64,000 nt of DNA, taken from Allokutzneria sp. A3M-2-11 16 (GTDB lineage: Bacteria > Actinomycetota > Actinomycetes > Mycobacteriales > Pseudonocardiaceae). The stretch covers positions 620,001 through 684,000 of the forward strand of contig NZ_JANAVO010000001.1 in assembly GCF_024213555.1 (NCBI RefSeq), written 5' to 3'. Below are positions 57,551-64,000 of this stretch, in pieces. Every line of letters starts with the position of its first letter. Within the stretch, counting starts at the first letter, position 1. The position numbers and the translations under genes were made by a program. A model generated the notes under the pieces. It searched no databases. It saw only the letters and a program-made list of their open reading frames with translations, and was not told the DNA's origin.

Positions 57551-58133
57551 AGGCAGGATCGTCGTCGAACAGCAGCTCGTTGACCAGACTCCCCTGCACC
57601 CAGGTCAGCCATTGGTAGACGCCGTAGTGCGGGGCGCGGGGGTCGCTCGGGTCGAGCTCGTCCGGCATGTCGTCGGTGAGGTCGAGGGCGGTGCCCAGCG
57701 CGATGCGCACGTCGTTCAGCGCCGCGACCCAGGACTCGGCCTCCGCGTCGGTCAGCCGGGCCACTCCGCCGTCGACGGGGCACGTCTCCATGACCACCGT
57801 GGTCGCCGCCGTCTTCGCCTCCAGCACCGCGGGCTCGTGCAGCGACCGCAGCGCCGCCGCCGAGTTGGCGTACTCGGCGTCGAGCTCGCCCTCCGGGTCC
57901 TGCATGCTCGCGCGGTGGAAGTCCGGCAGCAGCCGAGCCATGATCGGGTTCTCCGGCGCCAACGACGGCCCGGTGCGGATGCCGGTCAGGGCGGCCAGCT
58001 CGTCCTGCGGGGCCTCCTCGGCCCTGCCGATGAGCATGTCCCTGATCTGGTCGACCATGCCGCGGATGAGCGCGGCCTCCTGCTGTGCCAGCGTCGCCAC
58101 GAGGCGATCGCCTTCACGACGCCAACTGTTCAC
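57543..58133 (-). CDS. DUF2017 family protein (canonical)
   Basis: A 196-residue helical protein: [71 protein letters not shown] and [14 protein letters not shown] are typical of the family. GTG 58133 overlaps the clpS stop as GTGA. Present next to clpS in actinobacteria; function unknown. Confidence 0.88.
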   Translation of the reverse strand: MNSWRREGDRLVATLAQQEAALIRGMVDQIRDMLIGRAEEAPQDELAALTGIRTGPSLAPENPIMARLLPDFHRASMQDPEGELDAEYANSAAALRSLHEPAVLEAKTAATTVVMETCPVDGGVARLTDAEAESWVAALNDVRIALGTALDLTDDMPDELDPSDPRAPHYGVYQWLTWVQGSLVNELLFDDDPAYD

Positions 58134-58438
58134 GAGTCCCGCTGCATGGTCGCCCAGAGACCCGCGGCGTGCAGCTTCGCCACGTCGGCCTCGACCTTCT
58201 CCTTGGCACCGGAGGACACCACGGCCCTGCCTTTGCTGTGCACATCCATCATCAGCTTCTCGGCGTGATCCCTGCTGAAGCCAAAGAGCTTCTGGAAGAC
58301 ATGGGTGACGTAGGACATCAGGTTGACCGGGTCGTTCCACACGACCGTCATCCACGGTTTGTCTTGGGCACCGACCGCGTCCTCGGTCGGCTCAACCTGT
58401 GTCCGCTCCTGCGCAACAAGCGTGGACATGGGGACCAT
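58130..58438 (-). CDS. clpS: ATP-dependent Clp protease adaptor ClpS
   Basis: A 102-residue N-recognin delivering N-degron substrates to the Clp protease. [36 protein letters not shown], and the C-terminus [13 protein letters not shown] match actinobacterial ClpS. Starts ATG 58438 with GGGAG upstream; divergent from pncB. Confidence 0.95.
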   Translation of the reverse strand: MVPMSTLVAQERTQVEPTEDAVGAQDKPWMTVVWNDPVNLMSYVTHVFQKLFGFSRDHAEKLMMDVHSKGRAVVSSGAKEKVEADVAKLHAAGLWATMQRDS

Positions 58439-58534
58439 GGTGTCACGCTCCCACGACGGCTGCGAACGGCACGATCAGTGCATTGAATGACATTCGCCCC
58501 TTCCGCGTGAAGCTCGGTCGTAGGCTTCCACCCC

Positions 58535-59821
58535 ATGACCGCGTCGAGCACCGCTTTCCTGACCGACCACTACGAGCTGACGATGCTGGCCAGCGCACTG
58601 CGCGACGGCACAGCGGACCGGCCGTGCGTGTTCGAGTTGTTCGCGCGGCGGTTGCCGACAGGACGGCGCTACGGAGTCGTCGCGGGCACCGGTCGGTTCC
58701 TGGACGCGCTGGCGGACTTCCGTTTCGGCGAGGAAGAGCTCGCCAAGCTCGAAGCGTCCACGGTGGTCGACCGCGCGACCCTGGACTGGCTGGCGGACTA
58801 CCGGTTCAGCGGCGACATCGTCGGCTACCCGGAAGGCGAGCTGTACTTCCCCGGCTCCCCGGTCATGACCGTGACGGCGTCCTTCGGCGAGGGCGTGCTG
58901 CTGGAGACGCTGGCGCTGTCCATCCTCAACCACGACAGCGCTGTTGCCTCCGCGGCGGCGCGGATGTCGTCCGCGGCCAACGGGCGCAGGCTGATCGAGA
59001 TGGGCTCGCGGCGCACGCACGAGGAAGCCGCGGTTGCGTCGGCCCGCTGCGCGTACCTCACCGGCTTCACCTCAACGTCCAATTTGGAGGCCGGACGGCG
59101 CTACGGCATCCCGACCGCGGGCACGTGCGCACACGCCTTCACGTTGTTGCACGACAGCGAAGAGGACGCGTTCCGCGCACAGGTCGACGCGCTCGGCGTG
59201 CAGACCACGCTCCTCGTGGACACCTACGACATCAGCCGGGGCATCGAACGCGCTGTCCGCGTCGCGGGCCCGAAGCTCGGCGCGGTGCGGATCGACTCCG
59301 GCGACCTCGGCGTGCTCGCGCGACAGGCACGCGAACAGCTCGACGCCCTCGGCGCACGCGAGACCAAGATCGTGGTCTCTGGAGACCTGGACGAATATTC
59401 GATCGCCGCGCTGCGCGCCGAGCCGGTGGACGCCTACGGCGTGGGCACCTCGCTGGTGACCGGCTCCGGCGCGCCGACCGCCGGGATGGTCTACAAGCTG
59501 GTCGAGGTGGACGGTCGCCCGGTCGCGAAACGCAGCTCCCACAAGGAGTCCAGGGGCGGGCGCAAGGCCGCGCTGCGCCGCTACAAGGCGACCGGCACCG
59601 CGGTGGAGGAGGTCGTCTACCACGTGGACGGTCCCGCGCCGGAACATCACGATCACGACAGGGAACTCCAGATCCCCCTGGTGCGCGCTGGACAGGTGGT
59701 GCCGGACCTGCCCACCCTGGACGACGGCAGGCAGCGGCTGCGCCAGGCACTGGTCAGCGTACCGTGGGAGGGCTTGGCGCTCTCCGGCGGCGAGCCGGTC
59801 ATCCCGACGGTCTTCGCGTGA
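58535..59821 (+). CDS. pncB: Nicotinate phosphoribosyltransferase
   Basis: A 428-residue NAD salvage enzyme. TDHYELTMLASALRDG, FELFARRLPTGRRYGVVAG, GTCAHAFTLLHDSEEDAF, VRIDSGDLGVLARQAR and GVGTSLVTGSGAP are diagnostic. Followed 10 bp on by a nicotinamidase-type gene, which would supply its substrate nicotinate. Confidence 0.95.
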   Translation: MTASSTAFLTDHYELTMLASALRDGTADRPCVFELFARRLPTGRRYGVVAGTGRFLDALADFRFGEEELAKLEASTVVDRATLDWLADYRFSGDIVGYPEGELYFPGSPVMTVTASFGEGVLLETLALSILNHDSAVASAAARMSSAANGRRLIEMGSRRTHEEAAVASARCAYLTGFTSTSNLEAGRRYGIPTAGTCAHAFTLLHDSEEDAFRAQVDALGVQTTLLVDTYDISRGIERAVRVAGPKLGAVRIDSGDLGVLARQAREQLDALGARETKIVVSGDLDEYSIAALRAEPVDAYGVGTSLVTGSGAPTAGMVYKLVEVDGRPVAKRSSHKESRGGRKAALRRYKATGTAVEEVVYHVDGPAPEHHDHDRELQIPLVRAGQVVPDLPTLDDGRQRLRQALVSVPWEGLALSGGEPVIPTVFA

Positions 59822-59831
59822 GGGGGCTTCG

Positions 59832-60401
59832 ATGACTAGAGCACTCATCGTTGTGGACGTGCAGAACGACTTCTGCGAGGGCGGCTCGCTCGCGGTGAAC
59901 GGCGGGGCCGCGGTCGCGGCCGCGATCTCCCAGCACATCACCGCGAACGCCTACGACCACGTCGTGGCGACGCGGGACTACCACGTCGACCCGGGCGACC
60001 ACTTCAGCGAGAACCCGGACTACGTCGACTCCTGGCCAGTGCACTGCGTCGCGGGCACCGCGGGCGCGTCCTTCCACCCGGAGCTGGACATCACGCGTGT
60101 GGAGGCGGTCTTCTCGAAGGGCGCGTACTCGGCGGCGTACTCCGGCTTCGAGGGGGCCGACGCTGTGGGACGCACGCTCGCCGACTGGTTGCGCGAGCGG
60201 AACGTGGACGCTGTCGATGTCGTAGGGATCGCGACCGACCACTGTGTACGCGCGACAGCCTTGGACGCCGCACGTGAAGGTTTCTCGGTCACCGTGCTGC
60301 TCGGCCTCACCGCGGGCGTCTCGCAGTCCACTGTGGACACAGCGCTCACCGCGCTCGGTGACGCCGGGGTCCGGACAGACGGAACCCCGGTGGTCCGCTA
60401 G
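59832..60401 (+). CDS. pncA: Nicotinamidase (PncA-like isochorismatase-fold hydrolase)
   Basis: A 189-residue cysteine hydrolase. LIVVDVQNDFCEGGSLAV (Asp), metal-site TRDYHVDPGDHF, FSKGAYSAAYSGF (Lys) and VVGIATDHCVRATALDA (Cys) are the PncA pattern; deamidates nicotinamide to nicotinate. Its 3' end overlaps a terminator. Contains one GTCCACWGTGGAC palindrome. Confidence 0.93.
   Translation: MTRALIVVDVQNDFCEGGSLAVNGGAAVAAAISQHITANAYDHVVATRDYHVDPGDHFSENPDYVDSWPVHCVAGTAGASFHPELDITRVEAVFSKGAYSAAYSGFEGADAVGRTLADWLRERNVDAVDVVGIATDHCVRATALDAAREGFSVTVLLGLTAGVSQSTVDTALTALGDAGVRTDGTPVVR
60326..60338. repeat. Palindrome GTCCACWGTGGAC, copy 6 (in pncA)
   Basis: GTCCACTGTGGAC; coding strand TCC ACT GTG GAC in SQSTVDTALT. 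Confidence 0.8.
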
Positions 60402-60415
60402 GTCCCACCGGGGTT
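60383..60415. terminator. Terminator overlapping the pncA-like stop
   Basis: AACCCCGGTGG (60383-60393) with CCACCGGGGTT (60405-60415), an 11-bp perfect stem whose loop carries the stop codon. Between convergent genes; functions in both directions. Confidence 0.75.
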
Positions 60416-60435
60416 CGCCGTCAGCTCAGCGGAGC

Positions 60436-61095
60436 TCAGAAGCTGGGGCGGCACTCCACGCTGCCCACGATGATGCTGCCGCGCAACGGGGTGACCCCCG
60501 CGGGCGGGAACGCCACGCGCATCACGTTGAGGCGGATGGCGCCCTGGTCCTTGGTGACCTCGTTGAAGAACACGCGGGCGAGCAGCTCGCCCTTGTTGTT
60601 CTTCAGCGGGATCATGTGGCCCGCGGGCATCGGGTTGGGGATCTCCAGGCCGCTCACACCGCCGAGGGAGAACTTGCCGCTGGTCCCGGTCGGCGTCGAG
60701 GTGCACTCCGCGGAGTAGGTCGAAACGCGGGTGATCTTCGTGTAGCCGTACTGCTTCAGCGCGGTCAGCTCGAACTTCGTGCCGCTCATCTTGACGACGT
60801 TGTCGTCGCCGACCTTCTTGCACTCCGTGGTGCCCTTGCCGAACTTGGCGATGGAGCCGTACGTCTTCGCCGGTTCCGTACCGCTGCTCGGCGTCGGGGT
60901 CTGCGGGTCCACGTCGCAGAGCGCGAGATCGCCGCTGCTGGTCGTGGTCTCGCCGCTGGTGACGTTGACCCTGCCGACGTTGGCCGAACCGTCCTGGATC
61001 TCGCCCGCCGCGTACGCGGGCGAGCCGACCGCGACGGTGGTGGCCAGCACGGCGCCGATGACGGCGATCCGACGCATATCTGACCTGGTGCTCAT
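60436..61095 (-). CDS. Secreted protein, choice-of-anchor type
   Basis: A 219-residue exported protein. Signal peptide MRRIAVIGAVLATTVAVGSPAYA then a beta-rich mature region with ANVGRVNVTSGETTTSSG and four Cys (ALCDV, ECKKV, AECTS and VECRP) that could form two disulfides. It recalls extracellular choice-of-anchor proteins of actinomycetes. ATG 61095 follows AAGGT. No anchor was seen. Function unknown. Confidence 0.7.
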   Translation of the reverse strand: MSTRSDMRRIAVIGAVLATTVAVGSPAYAAGEIQDGSANVGRVNVTSGETTTSSGDLALCDVDPQTPTPSSGTEPAKTYGSIAKFGKGTTECKKVGDDNVVKMSGTKFELTALKQYGYTKITRVSTYSAECTSTPTGTSGKFSLGGVSGLEIPNPMPAGHMIPLKNNKGELLARVFFNEVTKDQGAIRLNVMRVAFPPAGVTPLRGSIIVGSVECRPSF

Positions 61096-61311
61096 TGTTG
61101 TTACCTTCTTCCGCGCCATGAACTGCGACGGCCCGTCCATTCAGGACGGACGCGTTCCTGCTCGGTTCATCGGCCGAACGGGCGAACGCTGTACAAGATT
61201 CACCGGCCGCCACCCGTTCGAGAGAGTCATCCGCCCCGTCCGAGCGACGACCCTCGATCGTCGCGACGGAGAGCAACCACGGGACACCCGACGCGGGTAC
61301 GGTGGGCGGAC

Positions 61312-62061
61312 ATGATCGATGCTGCGGCCCGCGCGGTCGCTCTCCGATTCCTCGCCACGCTGGACGAAGCGGCGCAGGGACTCGTCACCGGACTGCACGT
61401 GGTCGGGTCGGCGGTACTGGACGACTACCGGGCGGGCCACTCCGACCTCGACGTCGTCGTCGAACTCTCCCGCCCCGCCGATCTCGCCGTGCTCGCGGCC
61501 GCGCACACCGGCCCGGGGGTCGAGGTCGAGGCGCTGTACGTGCGCGAAGGCGAGCTGAACGGGCGGGTCGAGGACGTCGCGGCCGGGCCGTGGGCGAACC
61601 TGGGCGCCGTCACCACCACCGAGCGCTCCTTCCAGCTCAACCCCGTCACGTGGCTCCAGCTCGCCGGTCCGGCCGAGACCCTGCGCGGCCCCGAACCGAA
61701 GCCGCACGTCGACGTCGAGGCCGCGAAGCGGTTCTGCCGTCAGAACATCGCCGAGTACTGGGCACCGCTGCTCGACCAGGCGGCAGCCGCCGCGGTCCTG
61801 CCGCCCACCGCCGTCGAGTGGATCGCGCTCGGGCCGCCCCGGCTGTGGCACACGGTGCGGACCGGGGAAGTCGTCGGCAAGTCACAGGCAGGGCGGATCG
61901 CCGCCGCTCACTGGCCGGACCTGGCGGCCGAGCTGGACGACGTCGTCGCCGCGCGGGCCGGGCGGCCACGCGGCCTGACCGCACAGCACGGGAAGGCGGC
62001 TGTGGAACTCGGTCAGCGCGTGCTGCACGAGCTGTCGGGGGCGGGAGGTACCGTCTCCTGA
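61312..62061 (+). CDS. Nucleotidyltransferase-domain protein (aminoglycoside adenylyltransferase-like)
   Basis: A 249-residue protein with the nucleotidyltransferase motif HVVGSAVLDDYRAGHSDLDVVVEL (GS...DxD) and a C-terminal helical region (EWIALGPPRLWHTVRTGEVVGKSQAG), the layout of ANT(9)/ANT(3'')-type enzymes. Many such chromosomal proteins have no resistance function. Substrate not determined. dinG starts 1 bp after its stop. Confidence 0.82.
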   Translation: MIDAAARAVALRFLATLDEAAQGLVTGLHVVGSAVLDDYRAGHSDLDVVVELSRPADLAVLAAAHTGPGVEVEALYVREGELNGRVEDVAAGPWANLGAVTTTERSFQLNPVTWLQLAGPAETLRGPEPKPHVDVEAAKRFCRQNIAEYWAPLLDQAAAAAVLPPTAVEWIALGPPRLWHTVRTGEVVGKSQAGRIAAAHWPDLAAELDDVVAARAGRPRGLTAQHGKAAVELGQRVLHELSGAGGTVS

Positions 62062-62062
62062 C

Positions 62063-64000
62063 GTGTCCCCTGCCTCCCCCAGCACCCTGACCGCAACGCG
62101 AAAACCGCACGAGATCCCGGAAGTGCGCGCCTTGCTCGCCGCCGCCGTGGAGGCAGTCGGCGGAACCGAGCGACCAGGGCAGCTGACAATGGCGGAGGCG
62201 GTCGCGCACACCATCGCCAGCGGGGAGCACCTCGCCGTGCAGGCGGGCACCGGCACCGGCAAGTCGCTGGCCTACCTCGTCCCCGCGCTGCGGCACGCCG
62301 TCGCCGCCGAGGCCACAGTGGTGGTCTCCACGGCGACCATCGCGCTGCAACGCCAGCTGGTGGACCGCGACCTGCCCCGGTTGGCCAAGACGCTGAAACC
62401 GTTGCTGGGCAGGGAACCGCGGTTCGCGATCCTCAAGGGCCGCCGCAACTACCTGTGCATGCACAAGATCCACGGGGAGCTCGAGGACGAGCCCGAGGAC
62501 AACGCGCTGTTCGACCAGTTCGCGATCTCGGCCATGGGCCGCCAGGTGAAGCGGCTGCACGAGTGGTCGTCGGACACCGAGACCGGGGACCGCGACGAGC
62601 TCGTGCCCGGCGTGACCGACCAGGCGTGGCGGCAGGTGTCGGTCACCGCCAAGGAATGCCTCGGGGTGAGCAAGTGCCCCATCGGCGTGGACTGCTTCGC
62701 CGAACGCGCGCGGGGCGAGGCGGGCAAGGCCGATGTCGTGGTCACCAACCACGCGCTGCTGGCCATCGACGCCCTTGAGGGCTACAAGGTGCTGCCCGAG
62801 CACGACGTGGTGATCATCGACGAGGCGCACGACCTGGTGGACCGGGTGACCTCGGTCGCCACCAACGAGCTCACCTCCGGCCTGGTCGGCACTGCGGCCC
62901 GGCGGGTCGGCAGGCTGATCGACCAGGACGTGGCCGACCGGCTCGCGGAGGCGGCGGACGGGCTCGCGCTGATCATGGACGACGTGGCGTCCGGGCGGTT
63001 GGAGGCGCTGCCGAAGCCGCTGGCCGGAGCCCTGGCCGCGGTGCGCGACGCCGCGCACGCCTGCATCTCCGCGCTCGGCCCCGAGCGCAAGGAGGACCTG
63101 GACGGGACGGCCAAGCGCAAGATCGCGCTCGCCTCGCTCGACGAGGTGCACGACACCGCCTACCGGCTGCTCGGTGCGTTCGAGGCGCCCGAGGCGGAGC
63201 GGCGCGACGTGGTGTGGCTGTCCAGCGACTGGGAGCGGATCCGCCCGCCGTCGCTGCACGTGGCGCCGCTGTCGGTGGGCGGCCTGCTGCGGGAGAAGCT
63301 GTTCGGGCCGCGGTCGGTCGTGCTCACCTCCGCGACGCTCGCGCTCGGCGGCTCGTTCGACACCCTGGGCAGGCAGTGGGGGCTGCCGCCGTCGTCGACG
63401 GCCGTCCGGGCCGAGGGCGCCGCCATCGAGAAGGAGGTGCCGTCGGACGCGAGCGCTCCGCGCTGGACCGGGATCGACGTCGGTTCGCCGTTCGAGCACC
63501 AGCGCAGCGGCATCCTCTACATCGCGCGGCACCTTCCGCAGCCGGGCCGCGACGGCCTGCCGGAGGAGTACCTGAGCGAGCTGGCCGAACTGGTCCAGGC
63601 GGCGGGCGGGCGCACGCTCGGCCTGTTCTCCTCGATGCGGGCCGCGAAACAGGCGTCGGAGGAGCTGCGGAAGCGGATCGAGCAGCCGATCCTGTGCCAG
63701 GGCGACGACGCCACCGGGCAGCTGGTGAAGAAGTTCGCCGAGGACGTCGAGACCTGCCTGTTCGGCACGTTGTCGCTGTGGCAGGGCGTGGACGTGCCGG
63801 GTCCGTCGCTGCAACTCGTGGTGATGGACCGCATCCCGTTCCCGCGCCCCGACGATCCGCTGGCGTCCGCTCGGCAGAAGGCCGTCTCGGCGCGCGGCGG
63901 CAACGGCTTCATGACCGTGGCGGGCACCCACGCGGCGCTGCTGCTCGCCCAGGGCGCGGGGAGGCTGCTGCGCTCGAACGACGACAAGGGCGTGATCGCG
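62063..64000 (+). CDS. dinG: DinG/XPD-type iron-sulfur helicase (3' end outside window)
   Basis: 646 residues are within the window and the frame remains open at the edge. Motif I AVQAGTGTGKSLAYL, motif II VIIDEAHDL, motif III-like SATLALGGSF, plus a four-Cys Fe-S cluster region between I and II (NYLCMHK, KECLG, SKCPIG, VDCFAE). A DNA repair or damage-inducible helicase unwinding 5'-3' is expected. GTG 62063 directly follows the nucleotidyltransferase stop. The C-terminus is lacking. Confidence 0.92.
   Translation, partial: MSPASPSTLTATRKPHEIPEVRALLAAAVEAVGGTERPGQLTMAEAVAHTIASGEHLAVQAGTGTGKSLAYLVPALRHAVAAEATVVVSTATIALQRQLVDRDLPRLAKTLKPLLGREPRFAILKGRRNYLCMHKIHGELEDEPEDNALFDQFAISAMGRQVKRLHEWSSDTETGDRDELVPGVTDQAWRQVSVTAKECLGVSKCPIGVDCFAERARGEAGKADVVVTNHALLAIDALEGYKVLPEHDVVIIDEAHDLVDRVTSVATNELTSGLVGTAARRVGRLIDQDVADRLAEAADGLALIMDDVASGRLEALPKPLAGALAAVRDAAHACISALGPERKEDLDGTAKRKIALASLDEVHDTAYRLLGAFEAPEAERRDVVWLSSDWERIRPPSLHVAPLSVGGLLREKLFGPRSVVLTSATLALGGSFDTLGRQWGLPPSSTAVRAEGAAIEKEVPSDASAPRWTGIDVGSPFEHQRSGILYIARHLPQPGRDGLPEEYLSELAELVQAAGGRTLGLFSSMRAAKQASEELRKRIEQPILCQGDDATGQLVKKFAEDVETCLFGTLSLWQGVDVPGPSLQLVVMDRIPFPRPDDPLASARQKAVSARGGNGFMTVAGTHAALLLAQGAGRLLRSNDDKGVIA

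Overview
The window is high-GC actinobacterial chromosome, most likely from the family Pseudonocardiaceae: GTG and TTG starts are common, operons are packed with 4-base ATGA/GTGA overlaps, and MurA carries the Asp variant seen in mycobacteria. From about 9.2 kb to the right edge the gene order follows, mirror-imaged and with insertions, the Mycobacterium tuberculosis block that runs from argS-lysA-thrACB-rho through prfA and the atp genes to murA, and then from rdgB-rph-murI through cysM-cysO-mec to clpS-pncB-dinG. This comparison comes from remembered gene order, not a search. No tRNA, rRNA, CRISPR array or intact insertion sequence was found.

Layout. 0-9.2 kb is accessory: a partial enoyl-CoA hydratase, a LysE exporter, a GlxA-type AraC regulator divergent from an isochorismatase, a SnoaL-like protein, a four-gene polar amino acid/ectoine-type ABC importer (ehuBCDA-like), and a B12-dependent MeaA/ethylmalonyl-CoA mutase. 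A frameshifted secreted-protein gene follows. 9.3-14.3 kb holds a DJ-1/PfpI protein, murA, the PduO-type cobalamin adenosyltransferase that would make the MeaA cofactor, a broken XRE/ImmA-IrrE regulator, DUF2550 and atpC. 14.4-16.3 kb is an ECF sigma factor with a membrane protein, lying between atpC and the rest of the ATP synthase operon. 16.3-29.3 kb (minus strand) is atpI-Z-B-E-F-H-A-G-D preceded by rpmE-prfA-prmC-sua5-glyA-wecA. 29.5-31.6 kb has a membrane protein and a two-component pair. 31.9-40.7 kb is rho and argS-lysA-hom-thrC-thrB. 40.8-44.9 kb carries DUF3105 and DUF305 genes, a second short rho-like gene, and a small membrane gene with a palindromic operator over its promoter. 45.0-53.5 kb holds bcp, a beta-lactamase-fold protein, rdgB-rph, DUF2231, an MBL hydrolase, murI with two rhomboid genes, an SMP-30 protein, and the cysM-cysO-mec cysteine pathway. 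54.3-56.4 kb is an unusual ThiF / ClpS-like / DUF2017-like module. 56.5-64 kb has a P1 peptidase, canonical DUF2017 and clpS, NAD salvage genes (pncB, pncA-like), a secreted protein, a nucleotidyltransferase and a DinG-type helicase that runs off the edge.

Most interesting points. (1) An E1-like ThiF protein with a possible peptide-binding N-domain sits in an apparent operon with divergent second copies of ClpS and DUF2017, beside a ubiquitin-like carrier (CysO, with residues after its GG) and a JAMM protease. (2) The second Rho lacks the N-terminal extension and the aromatic RNA-binding motif, and has changes at two bicyclomycin-site positions. (3) Three copies of a roughly 110-120 bp palindromic element lie between genes. 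(4) An in-frame palindrome, GTCCACWGTGGAC, occurs six times and always encodes Ser-Thr-Val-Asp. (5) atpC is cut off from the atp operon by a sigma-factor pair and has an ECF-like promoter.
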